From the NCBI RefSeq assembly GCF_004335085.1, contig NZ_RQRS01000003.1, forward strand, positions 62,001 to 126,000: a DNA stretch of 64,000 nucleotides. Reading direction: 5' to 3'. Below the pieces are notes generated by a model. That model was not told where the DNA came from, ran no database searches, and worked only from the letters and a program-made list of their open reading frames with translations. Source of the DNA: Pedobacter nototheniae (GTDB lineage: Bacteria > Bacteroidota > Bacteroidia > Sphingobacteriales > Sphingobacteriaceae). Both the position numbers and the translations under genes were made by a program. Of this stretch, positions 25,539 through 37,600 are shown piece after piece. Positions within the stretch are counted from its first letter, which is position 1. The number at the start of each line of letters is the position of its first letter.

Positions 25539-25874
25539 GTTTTTGTCCCCAGCTTAAGAACGGCCTATTTACCCAACGAGGAGCATCATTTAACTGACGA
25601 GGAGCATCATTTACCCAACGAGGAGCATCATTTACCCAACGAGGAGCATCATTTAACTGACGAGGAGCATCATTTACCTAACGAGGAGCATCATTTAACT
25701 AACGAGGAGCATCATTTAACTAACGAGGGGCATCATTTAACTAATGAGGGGCATCATTTAACTAACGAGGAGCGTTATATAAGCGTCTGTTCAATAAACT
25801 GTGTAATTGCTTCAATTTTCAAGAATAAACTTCCAATCCAAACCCCATTCAATACCTTAAAAAGGATTTCTTAA
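25539..25874 (+). other. 111-codon stop-free extension in frame with the transglycosylase
   Basis: After the TAG of the transglycosylase the same frame runs without a stop to a TAA at 25872-25874. Translated, it holds nine heptads of the form E-E/G-H-H-L-T/P-N/D, then about 35 ordinary residues. It has no start codon of its own in this frame. It could be reached only by readthrough of TAG, or it may be an old C-terminal extension cut off by a nonsense mutation, or chance openness caused by the 21-bp period. Confidence 0.35.
25578..25766 (+). repeat. Tandem repeat, nine 21-bp units
   Basis: Nine complete head-to-tail units begin GAGGAGCATCATTTA (GAGGGG in units 8 and 9) and end in a variable hexamer: ACTGAC, CCCAAC, CCCAAC, ACTGAC, CCTAAC, ACTAAC, ACTAAC, ACTAAT, ACTAAC. 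Partial units flank both sides. The fixed part is almost unchanged while variation is confined mainly to the hexamer. There are no spacers, so it is not a CRISPR array. The period is a multiple of three and one frame is open throughout. Confidence 0.95.
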
Positions 25875-25890
25875 CATGTAACAATGCTGT

Positions 25891-25911
25891 AGATTAACAT
25901 TTAGTTAATCT
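25891..25911. promoter_or_regulatory. Inverted repeat upstream of the phospholipase promoter
   Basis: AGATTAAC and GTTAATCT form a perfect 8-bp inverted repeat around ATTTA, ending 8 bases before the presumed -33 element. Position and symmetry suit a dimeric transcription factor site. The factor is unknown. Confidence 0.4.
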
Positions 25912-25919
25912 TAATTTTA

Positions 25920-25949
25920 TTTGGATGAAATTATTTTGGACTAAACTTG
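25920..25949 (+). promoter_or_regulatory. Promoter of the phospholipase C gene
   Basis: TTTG at 25920-25923, an 18-base spacer, then TAAACTTG (7 of 8 match to TAnnTTTG) at 25942-25949. This is the Bacteroidota housekeeping form. The start codon follows 24 bases downstream. Confidence 0.6.
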
Positions 25950-25973
25950 TCTTAAATATTTTCTATACAAAAC

Positions 25974-28499
25974 ATGGATACCAGAAGAGAATTTCTCCGT
26001 AAATCTTTACTTCTTTCGGGCGCTGCAGGAGTAGCAACTGTAATGCCTTCATCAATACAAAAAGCGCTGGCTATAAACCCTGCGCCGGGCAGCACCTTTC
26101 TTGATGCAGAACATGTGGTTATCCTGATGCAAGAAAACCGCTCTTTCGATCACGCTTTTGGTACTTTGCAAGGGGTAAGAGGATTTAATGATCCACGAGC
26201 CATTCAGCTACCAAATAAAAAACCCGTTTGGTTTCAAACAGATGCTGTTGGCAATACATATGCGCCATTCAGATTAAATATAAAAGATTCTAAAGTTACC
26301 TGGATGGGCGATTTGCCACATTCACGTGCCAGCCAGGTTGATGCCTATAATAAAGGTAAACATGATAAATGGTTGCCGGCAAAACAATCTACCCATAGCA
26401 ACTATGCTCACTTACCCTTAACATTAGGCCATTATACCCGAGAAGATCTTCCTTTTAATTACGCCCTAGCCGATGCATTTACGGTTTGCGATCAGAATTT
26501 TTGTTCGGCCATGACGAGTACAACACCTAATCGTTCTTTCTTCTGGACTGGAAAAATAACCCATCAGGAAGATGATTTGCCTAAGGCAAACATTAGAAAT
26601 GATGATTATTCTTATGGTAAGCATACTTGGAAAACTTTTCCGGAGTTATTGGAAGAAAACAAAATCAACTGGAAATTTTATCAGAATGAAATTAGTTGTG
26701 GCGGTGGTTTTAAAGGAGAAGAACGTGCATGGCTTTCTAATTTTGGATGCAATCTGCTCGAATTTTTTAAAGCTTACAACGTCAAGTTTAAGGATACATA
26801 TGTAGAAAATCTTCAAAAACAGGTAGAAACCTTACCTGGTGAGATTAATAAACTTCAGGAAGCAAAACCACTTACCGATGAAGCAGCAAAGAAAATCCAA
26901 AAAGACCTTAAAAATAAAATAAAAGCACTTGATACCGCTGCGGTGGAGCTTGAAGCCTGGAGTCAAAAAAACTTCGATAAGCTATCAGATCAGGAAAAGA
27001 ATTTATTTTACCATGCCTTTGTTATCAATAAAAACGACCTTGATTATAGAAATATCTCCTCTTTGAAATATAATGATGAAGGTACGGAACGAGAAATGAC
27101 GGTACCCCAGGGAGATGTTTTGCACCAATTTAGGGCTGATGTAAATAGCGGTAATTTGCCTACTGTTTCATGGCTTGCCGGGCCACAAAACTTTTCAGAT
27201 CACCCGAGTGCACCGTGGTATGGCGCCTGGTATGTTTCTGAAGTGATGGATATTTTAACTAAAAATCCAGAAGTGTGGAAGAAAACCATTTTTATTGTTA
27301 CTTATGATGAAAATGATGGTTATTACGATCACGTTCCGCCGTTTTCTATTCCAGATAATAAGCGGCCAGAAACAGGGAAAGTTTCAGATGGTATTGAAAC
27401 GGAAATTGAGCACGTTAGGTTGGCGAACGAATTGAAGCAGGGTATTGCCGAAAAGCAAGCTCGTGAAGCACCAATTGGTTTAGGTTTTCGGGTACCAATG
27501 TTAATCGCCTCTCCGTGGAGCCGTGGTGGAAAGGTTTGCTCGCAAGTATTTGATCATACCTCAACACTACAGTTTTTAGAAGAATTTGTAAATAAGAAGT
27601 ATAATAAAAAGCTGAAACTGGAGAATATTAGCCAATGGAGAAGAACAATTGCAGGAAATTTAACTTCAGCTTTTGCTCCATTTGATTCAAATGTAGATCC
27701 GCTTCCATTTTTAAAACGTAATCCCTTTGTGGAAACCATTTATAACGCCAAGTTTAAAGAGGAACCCGCAAGTTTTAAACAGATTACCGATGGTGATTTG
27801 AAAAATGCTGAAGGGGCTTATTCAAGTTTATTACCGCAACAAGAAAAGGGAATCCGGAAAGCATGTGCCCTGCCTTATCAATTAATAGCAGGTGGTATGC
27901 TATCTGATGATAAACAGAACTTCGAAATTAATATGGCTGCCCGCAATCAAATTTTTAATGAACAAACCGCCGGATCACCTTTTACTGTTTATGCACCAGG
28001 AAGTTTTAAAGCCGAAAAAGGTGCCGCAGAAGTGTGCAGAAACTGGTCGTTTGCCGTTAAAGCCAATGATGAACTTCGTTATAACTGGCCATTAAATGCT
28101 TTTGAGGATGGTAAATATCATTTGCGGTTAAATGGTCCTAACGGTTTTTATCGAGAATTTACTGGTACAGCCAACGATCCCCTTTTAACCATCATCGCCG
28201 AAACAGAAATAAACAGGTTAACTAAAGTTGCCACTGGAAATATAAAACTAACTGTAAAAAATGAAGGCAGTAGCACGTTAAATCTTCAATTGAGCGATTT
28301 GGGCTACAAAACAAATAACCTGCAGAAAATAATTAAGCCAAAAACAGAAGAAGTTCTTATACTCAATCTACAATCAAGTTATGGCTGGTACGATTTCGAA
28401 ATTAAAACCATTACCAACAATGTATTTGCACAACGATTTGCAGGTAGGATAGAAACAGGTAAAGAAAGTTTTACAGATCCGGTAATGGGCAGGGTTTAA
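25974..28499 (+). CDS. Phosphocholine-specific phospholipase C, Tat-exported
   Basis: 841 residues. The N-terminus TRREFLRKSLLLSGAAGVAT is a twin-arginine signal, so the enzyme is exported folded. The phosphoesterase domain shows DAEHVVILMQENRSFDHAFGTLQGVRGF (given in part: MQENRSFDHAFGTLQG), typical of the PlcH/PlcN and acid-phosphatase-A superfamily, and later TYDENDGYYDHVPP and DHTSTLQFLE. Two C-terminal DUF756-type beta-sandwich domains follow (about 640-830). It splits phosphatidylcholine and sphingomyelin head groups, providing phosphate or choline. A helical insertion of about 60 residues (KQVETLPGEINKLQEAKPL...) sits in the catalytic domain. Two TatA genes lie 3.5 kb upstream. Confidence 0.93.
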   Translation: MDTRREFLRKSLLLSGAAGVATVMPSSIQKALAINPAPGSTFLDAEHVVILMQENRSFDHAFGTLQGVRGFNDPRAIQLPNKKPVWFQTDAVGNTYAPFRLNIKDSKVTWMGDLPHSRASQVDAYNKGKHDKWLPAKQSTHSNYAHLPLTLGHYTREDLPFNYALADAFTVCDQNFCSAMTSTTPNRSFFWTGKITHQEDDLPKANIRNDDYSYGKHTWKTFPELLEENKINWKFYQNEISCGGGFKGEERAWLSNFGCNLLEFFKAYNVKFKDTYVENLQKQVETLPGEINKLQEAKPLTDEAAKKIQKDLKNKIKALDTAAVELEAWSQKNFDKLSDQEKNLFYHAFVINKNDLDYRNISSLKYNDEGTEREMTVPQGDVLHQFRADVNSGNLPTVSWLAGPQNFSDHPSAPWYGAWYVSEVMDILTKNPEVWKKTIFIVTYDENDGYYDHVPPFSIPDNKRPETGKVSDGIETEIEHVRLANELKQGIAEKQAREAPIGLGFRVPMLIASPWSRGGKVCSQVFDHTSTLQFLEEFVNKKYNKKLKLENISQWRRTIAGNLTSAFAPFDSNVDPLPFLKRNPFVETIYNAKFKEEPASFKQITDGDLKNAEGAYSSLLPQQEKGIRKACALPYQLIAGGMLSDDKQNFEINMAARNQIFNEQTAGSPFTVYAPGSFKAEKGAAEVCRNWSFAVKANDELRYNWPLNAFEDGKYHLRLNGPNGFYREFTGTANDPLLTIIAETEINRLTKVATGNIKLTVKNEGSSTLNLQLSDLGYKTNNLQKIIKPKTEEVLILNLQSSYGWYDFEIKTITNNVFAQRFAGRIETGKESFTDPVMGRV

Positions 28500-28636
28500 A
28501 ATTTATAAGGTAAATGGGGCAAAATGAAAACTATTGAGCGATAAAAATTTGTTCAGTTTAGCCATTTTGCAAAATTTTTAATACTCGGTAATAAACATTT
28601 ACCAACTTTAAGTGATGTTTTTGATAGGTATATTTA

Positions 28637-28667
28637 TTTTCTGCCTCGTAAAAGAATTGTACCTTTG
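28637..28667 (+). promoter_or_regulatory. Promoter of maeB
   Basis: A perfect -7 element TACCTTTG (28660-28667) lies 19 bases after TTTT (three of four matches to TTTG). The start codon is 23 bases downstream. Confidence 0.55.
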
Positions 28668-28690
28668 CGCCGTCACTAATAAGTTACGAA

Positions 28691-31009
28691 ATGAGCAAAA
28701 CCAATAGAAAGCAAGATGCGCTGGATTACCACTCGCAAGGCCGCCCGGGAAAGATACAAGTTGTACCGACTAAACCGACAAACTCGCAACGCGATTTAAC
28801 CTTGGCTTATTCGCCAGGTGTAGCTGAGCCATGCTTAAAAATTGCAGAAAATAAAGAAGATGTTTATAAATATACCGCAAAAGGTAACCTTGTTGCGGTA
28901 ATTAGTAATGGTACGGCCGTTTTAGGTTTAGGAGATATAGGTCCTGAAGCTGGTAAACCCGTAATGGAAGGTAAAGGATTACTTTTCAAAATTTTCGCCG
29001 ATATCGATGTATTCGATTTAGAGCTGGATACTAAAAACGTTGATGATTTTGTTAAAATCGTTAAAGCTTTAGAGCCAACATTTGGTGGTGTAAACCTGGA
29101 AGATATTAAAGCTCCAGAGTGTTTCGAAATTGAGCGTCGCTTAAAAGAGGAGATGAACATTCCTGTAATGCACGACGATCAGCATGGTACCGCAATTATA
29201 TCTGCAGCAGCATTAATAAATGCTTGCGAAATCCAGAAAAAGAAAATGGATAAGGTTAAAATTGTGGTTAATGGTGCTGGTGCTGCAGCAATTTCTTGTA
29301 CCAAACTATACGTTTCTTTAGGTGCTAAGAAAGAAAACATCATCATGTGCGATCGTTCCGGCGTGATCCGTAAAGATCGTGAAGTACTAGATGATATTAA
29401 AGCTGAGTTTGCTACAGATAGAAAAATAAGCACGTTGGAAGAAGCATTGAAAGATGCAGATGTGTTTATTGGTTTATCATCTGCAGATTGTGTTACTGCA
29501 CCAATGTTAAGCTCAATGGCTAAAAACCCTATCGTTTTTGCGATGGCAAACCCTAATCCGGAAATTGCTTATGAGCTAGCCATCAGTACCCGTAAGGATA
29601 TTATTATGGCAACAGGCCGTTCTGATTATCCTAACCAGGTAAATAATGTTTTAGGTTTCCCGTATATTTTCCGTGGGGCTTTGGATGTTCGTGCAACTGG
29701 TATTAATGAGCCAATGAAAATTGCTGCGGTTAAAGCTATTGCAGAATTGGCCAAAAAATCAGTTCCTGAGGCTGTAAACTTGGCTTACAATGCACGTAAC
29801 TTAAAATTTGGTAAAGATTATATCATTCCTAAACCAGTAGATTTTAGGCTAATAACCGAAGTATCAATCGCGGTTGCAAAAGCAGCTATTGAAAGTGGCG
29901 TTGCCCGTAAAATTATTACCGATTGGGATGCATATTCAGAAGAATTAAGAAAAAGATTAGGCTTAGATGATGCCATTATGCGTGCCATCACCATTAAAGC
30001 GAAATCTGACCCTAAACGTGTAGTTTTTGCTGAAGCTGATAATTACAAAATTTTAAAAGCTGCACAAATTGTAAATGACGATAATATCGCTATTCCTATC
30101 CTTTTAGGTAATAAAGAGAAAATTCAGGCCATTATAAATGAGCATGGATTAGAATTGGAAGGTGTTCAAATCATCGACCAAATGCAGGAGCCAGAAAAAA
30201 CAAAGAAATATGCTGAGGCATTATTCAAAAAACGTCAACGCAAAGGAGTTTCATTAAATGATGCGACTAAATTATTGCGAGATCGTAACTATTTTGGCGC
30301 TTCAATGGTAGAGTTTGGCGAGGCTGATGCAATGATTTCTGGTTTAACTAAAAATTATGGCTCAACAATTAAACCAGCATTACATGTTATTGGTGTAGAA
30401 CCTGGGGTTAAGCGTGTTGCAGGTATGTACATGATGATGACCAAAAAGGGGCCTGTTTTCTTTGGTGATACTACTGTAAACGTAGATCCAACTGCAGAGG
30501 AGCTGGTAGATATTACTTTATTGGTTGATAAATCTGTAAAGCAATTTAACATTAAGCCACGTATTGCATTGCTTTCTTATTCAAACTTTGGCTCAAACGA
30601 TGGTGTAACGCCAAATAAAGTAAGAGAAACTGTAAAGCTTTTACACAAAAATCATCCTGAAGTAGTAGTAGATGGAGAAATGCAAGGAAACTTTGCCATT
30701 AATAACGAATTGTTAAAAGATAATTTTCCTTTTAGCACTTTGGCAGATGCACCTGCAAATACATTAATTTTTCCTAACTTAGAATCAGGCAATATTGCAT
30801 ACAAACTTTTACAAGAACTTGGCGGGGCAGAAGCTGTTGGTCCAATTTTATTGGGATTAAACAAACCTGTACATATAGTTCAGTTAGGAAGTTCGGTACG
30901 TGAAATTGTAAATATGGTTACCATTGCTGTTGTTGATGTACAAGCAAAAGAAGAAATTGCTGGAACATCAAAACGAAACGGTATATTTGGAAAAACAACT
31001 AAGAAATAA
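28691..31009 (+). CDS. maeB: NADP-dependent malic enzyme with phosphotransacetylase-like domain
   Basis: 772 residues, the usual length of the fused MaeB. The N-terminal malic enzyme domain shows [11 protein letters not shown], the catalytic KAPECFEIE region and [13 protein letters not shown], followed by the nucleotide-binding fold [11 protein letters not shown]. From about residue 440 comes a phosphate acetyl/butyryltransferase-like domain ([34 protein letters not shown]) thought to be regulatory, sensing acetyl-CoA. It decarboxylates malate to pyruvate with NADPH formation in the cytoplasm. ruvA begins seven bases after its stop. Confidence 0.96.
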   Translation: MSKTNRKQDALDYHSQGRPGKIQVVPTKPTNSQRDLTLAYSPGVAEPCLKIAENKEDVYKYTAKGNLVAVISNGTAVLGLGDIGPEAGKPVMEGKGLLFKIFADIDVFDLELDTKNVDDFVKIVKALEPTFGGVNLEDIKAPECFEIERRLKEEMNIPVMHDDQHGTAIISAAALINACEIQKKKMDKVKIVVNGAGAAAISCTKLYVSLGAKKENIIMCDRSGVIRKDREVLDDIKAEFATDRKISTLEEALKDADVFIGLSSADCVTAPMLSSMAKNPIVFAMANPNPEIAYELAISTRKDIIMATGRSDYPNQVNNVLGFPYIFRGALDVRATGINEPMKIAAVKAIAELAKKSVPEAVNLAYNARNLKFGKDYIIPKPVDFRLITEVSIAVAKAAIESGVARKIITDWDAYSEELRKRLGLDDAIMRAITIKAKSDPKRVVFAEADNYKILKAAQIVNDDNIAIPILLGNKEKIQAIINEHGLELEGVQIIDQMQEPEKTKKYAEALFKKRQRKGVSLNDATKLLRDRNYFGASMVEFGEADAMISGLTKNYGSTIKPALHVIGVEPGVKRVAGMYMMMTKKGPVFFGDTTVNVDPTAEELVDITLLVDKSVKQFNIKPRIALLSYSNFGSNDGVTPNKVRETVKLLHKNHPEVVVDGEMQGNFAINNELLKDNFPFSTLADAPANTLIFPNLESGNIAYKLLQELGGAEAVGPILLGLNKPVHIVQLGSSVREIVNMVTIAVVDVQAKEEIAGTSKRNGIFGKTTKK

Positions 31010-31015
31010 TACAAC

Positions 31016-31600
31016 ATGTACGCCTATATCGATGGTAAATTAGTCTTCAAAAACCCTGCTTATGTTGTGGTGGAGGCCGGAGGTATAGGTTATCACATAA
31101 ACATCTCTTTAAATACATATAGCAACCTTGGCGAATCAGAAAGGTGTAAGTTATATACTTGGTTGCATGTAAAAGAGGATGGACATACATTATATGGGTT
31201 CGCCGATGAGGGCGAACGCCGTTTATTTTTACATCTGATTTCGGTTTCGGGCATTGGCCCGAACACCGGTCGGATGATTTTATCATCAATTACCCCTGTA
31301 GAAATACAAAGTGCAATTGTGCATGCAGATCTTCCTTTAATTCAACGGATTAAGGGCTTGGGAGCAAAAACCGCACAACGCCTAGTTTTAGAGCTACAGG
31401 ATAAGCTTAAAAAAGAGGGTGTGGATTCATTAATTTCTATGCCTCAACACAATACAATTAAAGACGAAGCGTTATCAGCACTGGTAATGCTCGGATTTGC
31501 CAAACAAACTGCCGAAAAAACTATAGACCAAATATTAAAAGTAACAGAAGGAACGCTTTCGGTAGAGCAACTAATAAAACAAGCTTTAAAAAAATTATAG
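31016..31600 (+). CDS. ruvA: Holliday junction branch migration protein RuvA
   Basis: 194 residues with the standard three-part form: N-terminal OB-fold (MYAYIDGKLVFKNPAYVVVE), two helix-hairpin-helix motifs (LISVSGIGPNTGRMIL and IKGLGAKTAQRLVLEL), and a C-terminal domain (DEALSALVMLGFAKQTAEK) that regulates RuvB. RuvA tetramers hold the Holliday junction square-planar for the RuvB motor. Adjacency to sprA downstream is frequently seen in Bacteroidota. Confidence 0.97.
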   Translation: MYAYIDGKLVFKNPAYVVVEAGGIGYHINISLNTYSNLGESERCKLYTWLHVKEDGHTLYGFADEGERRLFLHLISVSGIGPNTGRMILSSITPVEIQSAIVHADLPLIQRIKGLGAKTAQRLVLELQDKLKKEGVDSLISMPQHNTIKDEALSALVMLGFAKQTAEKTIDQILKVTEGTLSVEQLIKQALKKL

Positions 31601-31612
31601 AATTAACGGCCT

Positions 31613-34600
31613 TTGAAGAGAATATTTACACACCTATTTCTCATCCCAATTTTCTTATTTGCTACTCTCAACGCCCTCTCACAGGTTGTTCCCAGCAAAG
31701 CGGATACTACTATATCCAAAAATAACTTCAGTTTACGCGAAAAACAGCTTCTTGGGATAAGCTCATCTGCAAATGGATTTTACCCTTTGCCCAGCAACAT
31801 GAAAAGAGTTGTTGAATATGATGCAAAAAATAAACGCTACGTTGTTAAAGAGTTAATCGGCGATAAATACGTAACCAAAACTCAATATTTAACTATTGAT
31901 GAGTATCAACGCTTGGTTAATAGTGAAATTAAAAGAGAAAATTGGAGAAACATTTCCAATGCCGAGCTAAGTGATATTAGAACCACTGGCGTAATTCCTC
32001 AAATTCAGGTAAATAGTAAGTCTTTTGAAAAACTATTTGGTGGCACAACAATAGATATTCAACCTCGTGGCGAAGCTGAACTAACCTTTTTGGGAAGGGT
32101 TAATAAAAATGAAAATCCACTTTTTAATGAACGTCAGCGAGTACAAACCAATTTCGATTTTAATCAAAGGATTCAAATGGATTTGGTGGGTAATATTGGT
32201 ACCAAATTAAAAATTAAGAGTAATTACAATACCGAAGCGCAGTTTGATTTCGAAAACCAGATTAAGTTAGAATACACTGGATCGCCTGATGAAATTATAA
32301 AGAAAATTGAAGTTGGTAATGTAAGTATGCCTTTAAACACCAGCTTAATTACTGGTACGCAGGCATTATTTGGTGTTAAAACACAATTGCAATTTGGTAA
32401 ACTTAATGTAACAAGTGTTTACACGCAACAGAAATCACAATCGAAGCAAATTAACATCACAAATGGTTCTCAGCAAAATGATTTCAGAATTAGCGCCGAT
32501 ACCTACGAAGCAAATAGGCATTATTTCTTAGCTCAATATTTTCGCAACAACTATAATAAAAACCTAATTAATGCGCCAATCATAACCTCACCAATTCAAA
32601 TTACAAAAATTGAGGTTTGGATTACTAATAAATCAGGAAGTACTACAGATTCTCGTGATGTATTGGGTTTATTGGATTTAGGAGAAAATGCACCATATAA
32701 TCCAGGTATTCTTGGTGGTACATCCGTTTTACCTGCAGGAACAACCGTAACCGGATTTGGGCAACAATCTAATAACTTGATTCAAAACCTACCTGCAAAT
32801 GCGAGATTTACAAATGATAATGCAATTATCTCTTACTTCCAGGCAACTGGTGGAGCAAGAGCTGGTACAGATAACTACGCAAAATTAACTTACGCCCGTA
32901 AACTAACAGAGCGTGAATATACATACCAACCGCAGTTGGGTTATATTTCATTAAATAATCCATTAAATGCTGATGAGGTTTTAGCCGTAGCCTATAGCTA
33001 TACTTACAACGGTAAAGAATATCAAGTTGGGGAGTTTTCAACTGATATTACTTTTGATGCCAACAACCCAAAGGTTTTGTATGCTAAGTTGTTGAAAAAC
33101 GAAACAACAAAAGTGAATTTGCCAACCTGGAATTTGATGATGAAAAATATCTATTCTATTGGCGGATATCAAATTAGCAGTCAGAATTTTAAATTGGACA
33201 TTTATAGAATAGACAACCAAACGGGTGTTGAAACTCCAATTATGAACGAAGGGCAAAATATTGCCAATAAACAATGGATAAGTATTACCGAACTGGATCG
33301 TTTAAATCAACAAAATGAAAGAAAGCCCGATGGTGTTTTCGATTTTGTAACGGCAGGTAATGCCTTTGGTTCATTCTTTTCTTCTACCAATTCAAGTACA
33401 AATAATAATAACCTAAGCTCTGGTTTTTCTTCAAACGGTGTTTCTAATTTAATTAACAATACCAATACAGGGTATGTTACGATTGACCCAACAAGGGGCC
33501 GTATTATTTTTCCAATAATTGAGCCTTTTGGAAGAGATTTAGCATCCAAGTTTTTACCAAGTGAGCAGGCATTAATTGATAAGTATACTTTTACTGCCTT
33601 ATACGATTCAACTCAAACAATAGCAAGACAGCTATTCCAAAACCAAAATAGATACGTTCTTAAAGGGAATTATCAATCTGAATTTTCTTCGGAGTTTAGC
33701 TTAAACTCAATCAATGTTCCGGCAGGATCTGTTAAGGTTTCAGCAGGAACCATTCCTTTAATTGAAGGAGTAGATTTTACTGTAGATTATCAGGGTGGTA
33801 GAGTAAGTATTATTAATCAAGCGCTTTTAAGTTCGGGCCAGCCCATTAATATTACAACAGAAAACAACGAACTTTTCGGTTTACAACAGCGATCTTTATT
33901 TGGAACACGATTGGATTATCGGGTAAATAATAAACTGAATATAGGTGGTACTATTATGAACTTAACGGAAAAACCACTTACTCAGAAAGTAAATTTAGGA
34001 GAAGAGCCAATTTCAAATACCATCTGGGGAGCAGATATAAACTATAGTTCTCCATCAAGATTTTTAACTAAGTTAGTTGATAAAATTCCTTTAATTTCAA
34101 CTAAAGCGCCATCAAGTGTTACTTTTTATGGAGAATTTGCACAGCTTATTCCAGGGCACCCGAATGCATTGAATTTTGCAGGAAGTAAAAATGGAGTAAG
34201 TTATTTGGATGACTTTGAAGCCTCAAGATCTGTAATAGATTTGAAGAGTGCAATTTCGTGGCAGTTATCAGGTACTCCACAATTATTTGGAGAGTCAGCA
34301 TTGGTAAATGATCTTGCCTATGGGTATAATCGTGCAAGAATTGCATTTTATAATATCGATCCAACGTTTTATAATTCATCAGCATCAACTACGCCGGCAA
34401 ATATCAGAAACAATAAGAACGAATTATCAAACCATTACGTAAGGGAAGTAATAGAGCAAGAGGTTTTTCCATTTAAGGAAACTGCAACTGGGCAAGCCTT
34501 AAATATTACAACGCTAGATGTGGCCTATTACCCAACAGTTCGTGGTCCTTATAATTACCGTCCTTTTGGTTTCAAACCTGATGGTTCTCTTTTACAACCA

Positions 34601-37600
34601 CAAAATAATTGGGGAGGTTTCCAACGTAAAATTGAAACCAACGATTTCGAGGCACTAAATATTGGCTTTATAGAATTTTGGGTGATGGACCCTTTTATCT
34701 ACAAACAAAATTCTGCTGGTGGTGATGTTTACTTCAATCTTGGAAATATATCAGAAGATATTTTAAAAGATGGGCGTAAATCTTTAGAAAATGGATTGCC
34801 GGGTAACGATGATCCAAGTCAATATGATGAAACAAACTGGGGGCGTGTACCAAAATTACAACCCGTTGTACAAGCTTTTGATAATAATCCAAATACAAGA
34901 AAAGCACAAGATGTTGGTTTAGATGGTTTATCAGATGCTAATGAAAGGACAAAATTTGCTGCACAAATTAACCAAATCAAAGGGCAGTTAAATGCAACGG
35001 CAGCATCTGCCTTGGATGCCGATCCATCATCTGATAATTATTCTTATTTCAGAGGACCAGCCTTAGATCAAATTAATGCAGGCATTTTAAAACGTTACGA
35101 ACGTTATAATGGAACAGAAGGTAACTCTAAAACATCGCAACAATCACAAGATGAATTAGGGATTGAAAATTCGGCCTCCACTTCACTGCCAGATGGTGAA
35201 GACATTAACCGCGATAATAACATGACGCAGAGCGATGAATACTTCCAGTATAAAGTATCTATGCGCCCAGCTGATTTAGTGGTTGGTCAAAATTTTATTA
35301 CCGATAAAGTTACTTCACAAGTTAAATTAGCTAACGGAAATACACAGGCCGTTTCTTGGTATCAATTTAGGGTGCCAATTGGTTCTTACCAACAAAAGGT
35401 AGGGAATATTCAGGATTTTAAGTCGATCCGTTTTTTCAGAATGTTTATGACCAATTTTGCTGATACAGCTGTAATGCGTTTTGCAAAATTACAATTGATT
35501 AGAGGAGAGTGGAGAGAGTATAACGTAAAAAATGTAGCTCAAGAAATTATCGTTGATCCTGCTTTGCCAGTTTTAACACCAGATAATTCAACAATTGAAG
35601 TAGCAACAGTAAACATTGAAGAAAACGGAAAAAGAAGTCCTATTCCATATGTAACCCCTCCAGGAATTTTAAGAGAGAGAGATTACAGTAACTATCGTGG
35701 AGATACCCGATTAAATGAACAATCTTTATCGGTAACGGTCAAAAACCTGAGAGATGGTTACGGTAGAGCAGCTTTTAAAACGGCTTATAGTGATTTTAGG
35801 TCGTACAAGCACCTAGAAATGTTTATCCACGCTGAGGCTGTAAATAATTTGGTAATTAATAACAATGATGTTGCCGCATTTTTAAGGATAGGAACGGATA
35901 ATCAGGATAACTATTACGAATATAATTTACCGCTAAAAATAACACCGCCAGGAACAAGTGATCCTGATGCCATTTGGCCTGAGGATAACAGAATGGATAT
36001 TGAACTAAAACTTTTCCAGAATGCTAAACTTGCCCGTAATGTTGCCAAACTTCCTAACGGACAACCTTGGCCAATAAATATTCCATTTACATATTCTGAT
36101 GGGGTTAGAACCATTATTGTAAAAGGACAGCCAGATATGAGTAAGGTTAGGGTGTACATGCTTGGGGTTAAAAATCAATTACGAGATTTAACCAATCCAG
36201 AATCTGAAGCACAGGATAAAAGTGTTACAGTTTGGTTTAATGAGTTGCGCTTAACAGAGTTTGATGAAAGAGGCGGTTGGGCGGCAACAGGAAGATTAAA
36301 CCTTAAACTGGCAGATTTTGCAGATGTAAATATTTCAGCAAGTAAATCTACAATCGGTTTTGGTTCGATAGATTCAAAAGTTAGTGAAAGAAACCGTGCC
36401 GATAATGTATTGTTTGATGTTTCATCAGCAGTGGAATTAGGTAAGTTTTTGCCGCAAAAATCTGGTGTTAAAATCCCAATGTTTGTAAGTTACTCAAAGC
36501 AGGTTTCTACACCACAGTACAACCCACGTACGCCTGATATTGAGTTAAAAAATGCATTGGATCAATCCACCAAAGCACAAAAGGATTCTATCTTAAACTT
36601 CGCTCAAGATTATACCGTTAGAAGAAGTATAAACTTTACCAACGTAAGGAAAGAGCGCACAAATAATACGAAGCCCGTACATTTGTGGGATATAGAAAAC
36701 TTTGCCGCTAGTTATGCTTATACGCAATACAACCACCGCGATTTTATAAATCAAAGCAGTATACAAAATACTTACAGGGCATCTTTACAATATAATTATT
36801 CAAAAGAAGCCAAATCGATCGCACCTTTCGAGAAGATTATTAAATCTAACATGCTTGCCCTGTTAAAGGATTTTAACATCAGTTTGTTTCCAAGTGCCAT
36901 TAACTTTAGAGTGGATGTAGATCGTTTATATTCTGAAAATACATTGAGGAATAATGATCCATTGAATACGCTTCCGCAATACCGAAACGGATACGGAACT
37001 ACGTATAACAAAAACTTTAGAATGAGCAGAATTTATGGCGTAGCCTGGAATTTAACACGCTCACTACAGCTGGATTTTAATGCTACAAATTATTCCATTA
37101 TTGATGAACCAGATGGAAGAATCCAAGGTTCTAAACGGGATACCGTTTGGCAAAATTTAATTCGTTTAGGTCGTACAACAGATTATAACCATAACCTTAA
37201 CGTTACTTATAATTTGCCAATTGATAAAATACCAGGCTTAAACTGGATTAATGTAAAAACCAGATACGGAACAAACTTTAACTGGCAAACAGAACCGCTT
37301 TCTACTCTTTTGGATCCTACAATTAATTTAGGAAATACAATACAAAATAGTAGAAACCTTCAAATTAATCCAACTTTAAACTTAACAACACTTTACAATA
37401 AGTTTGGGTTTATTAGAAATGCAGGCAATAACCAGGACGGAGGCAAAGCGAAGAATTTCTTTATTAATTTATTAACCAGCTTAAAGAATATTAATGCTGC
37501 TTATACGCAAACAAAAGGTATTTACTTGCCAGGTTATTTACCTAAAACAAGATTCTTTGGTCTTGATAATTTCGGTGCACCCGGTTTAGGTTTTGTATTT

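Noticed and set aside
25578..25766. CRISPR array
   Set aside because: The units are directly joined without spacers, vary inside the unit, and no cas genes are present.
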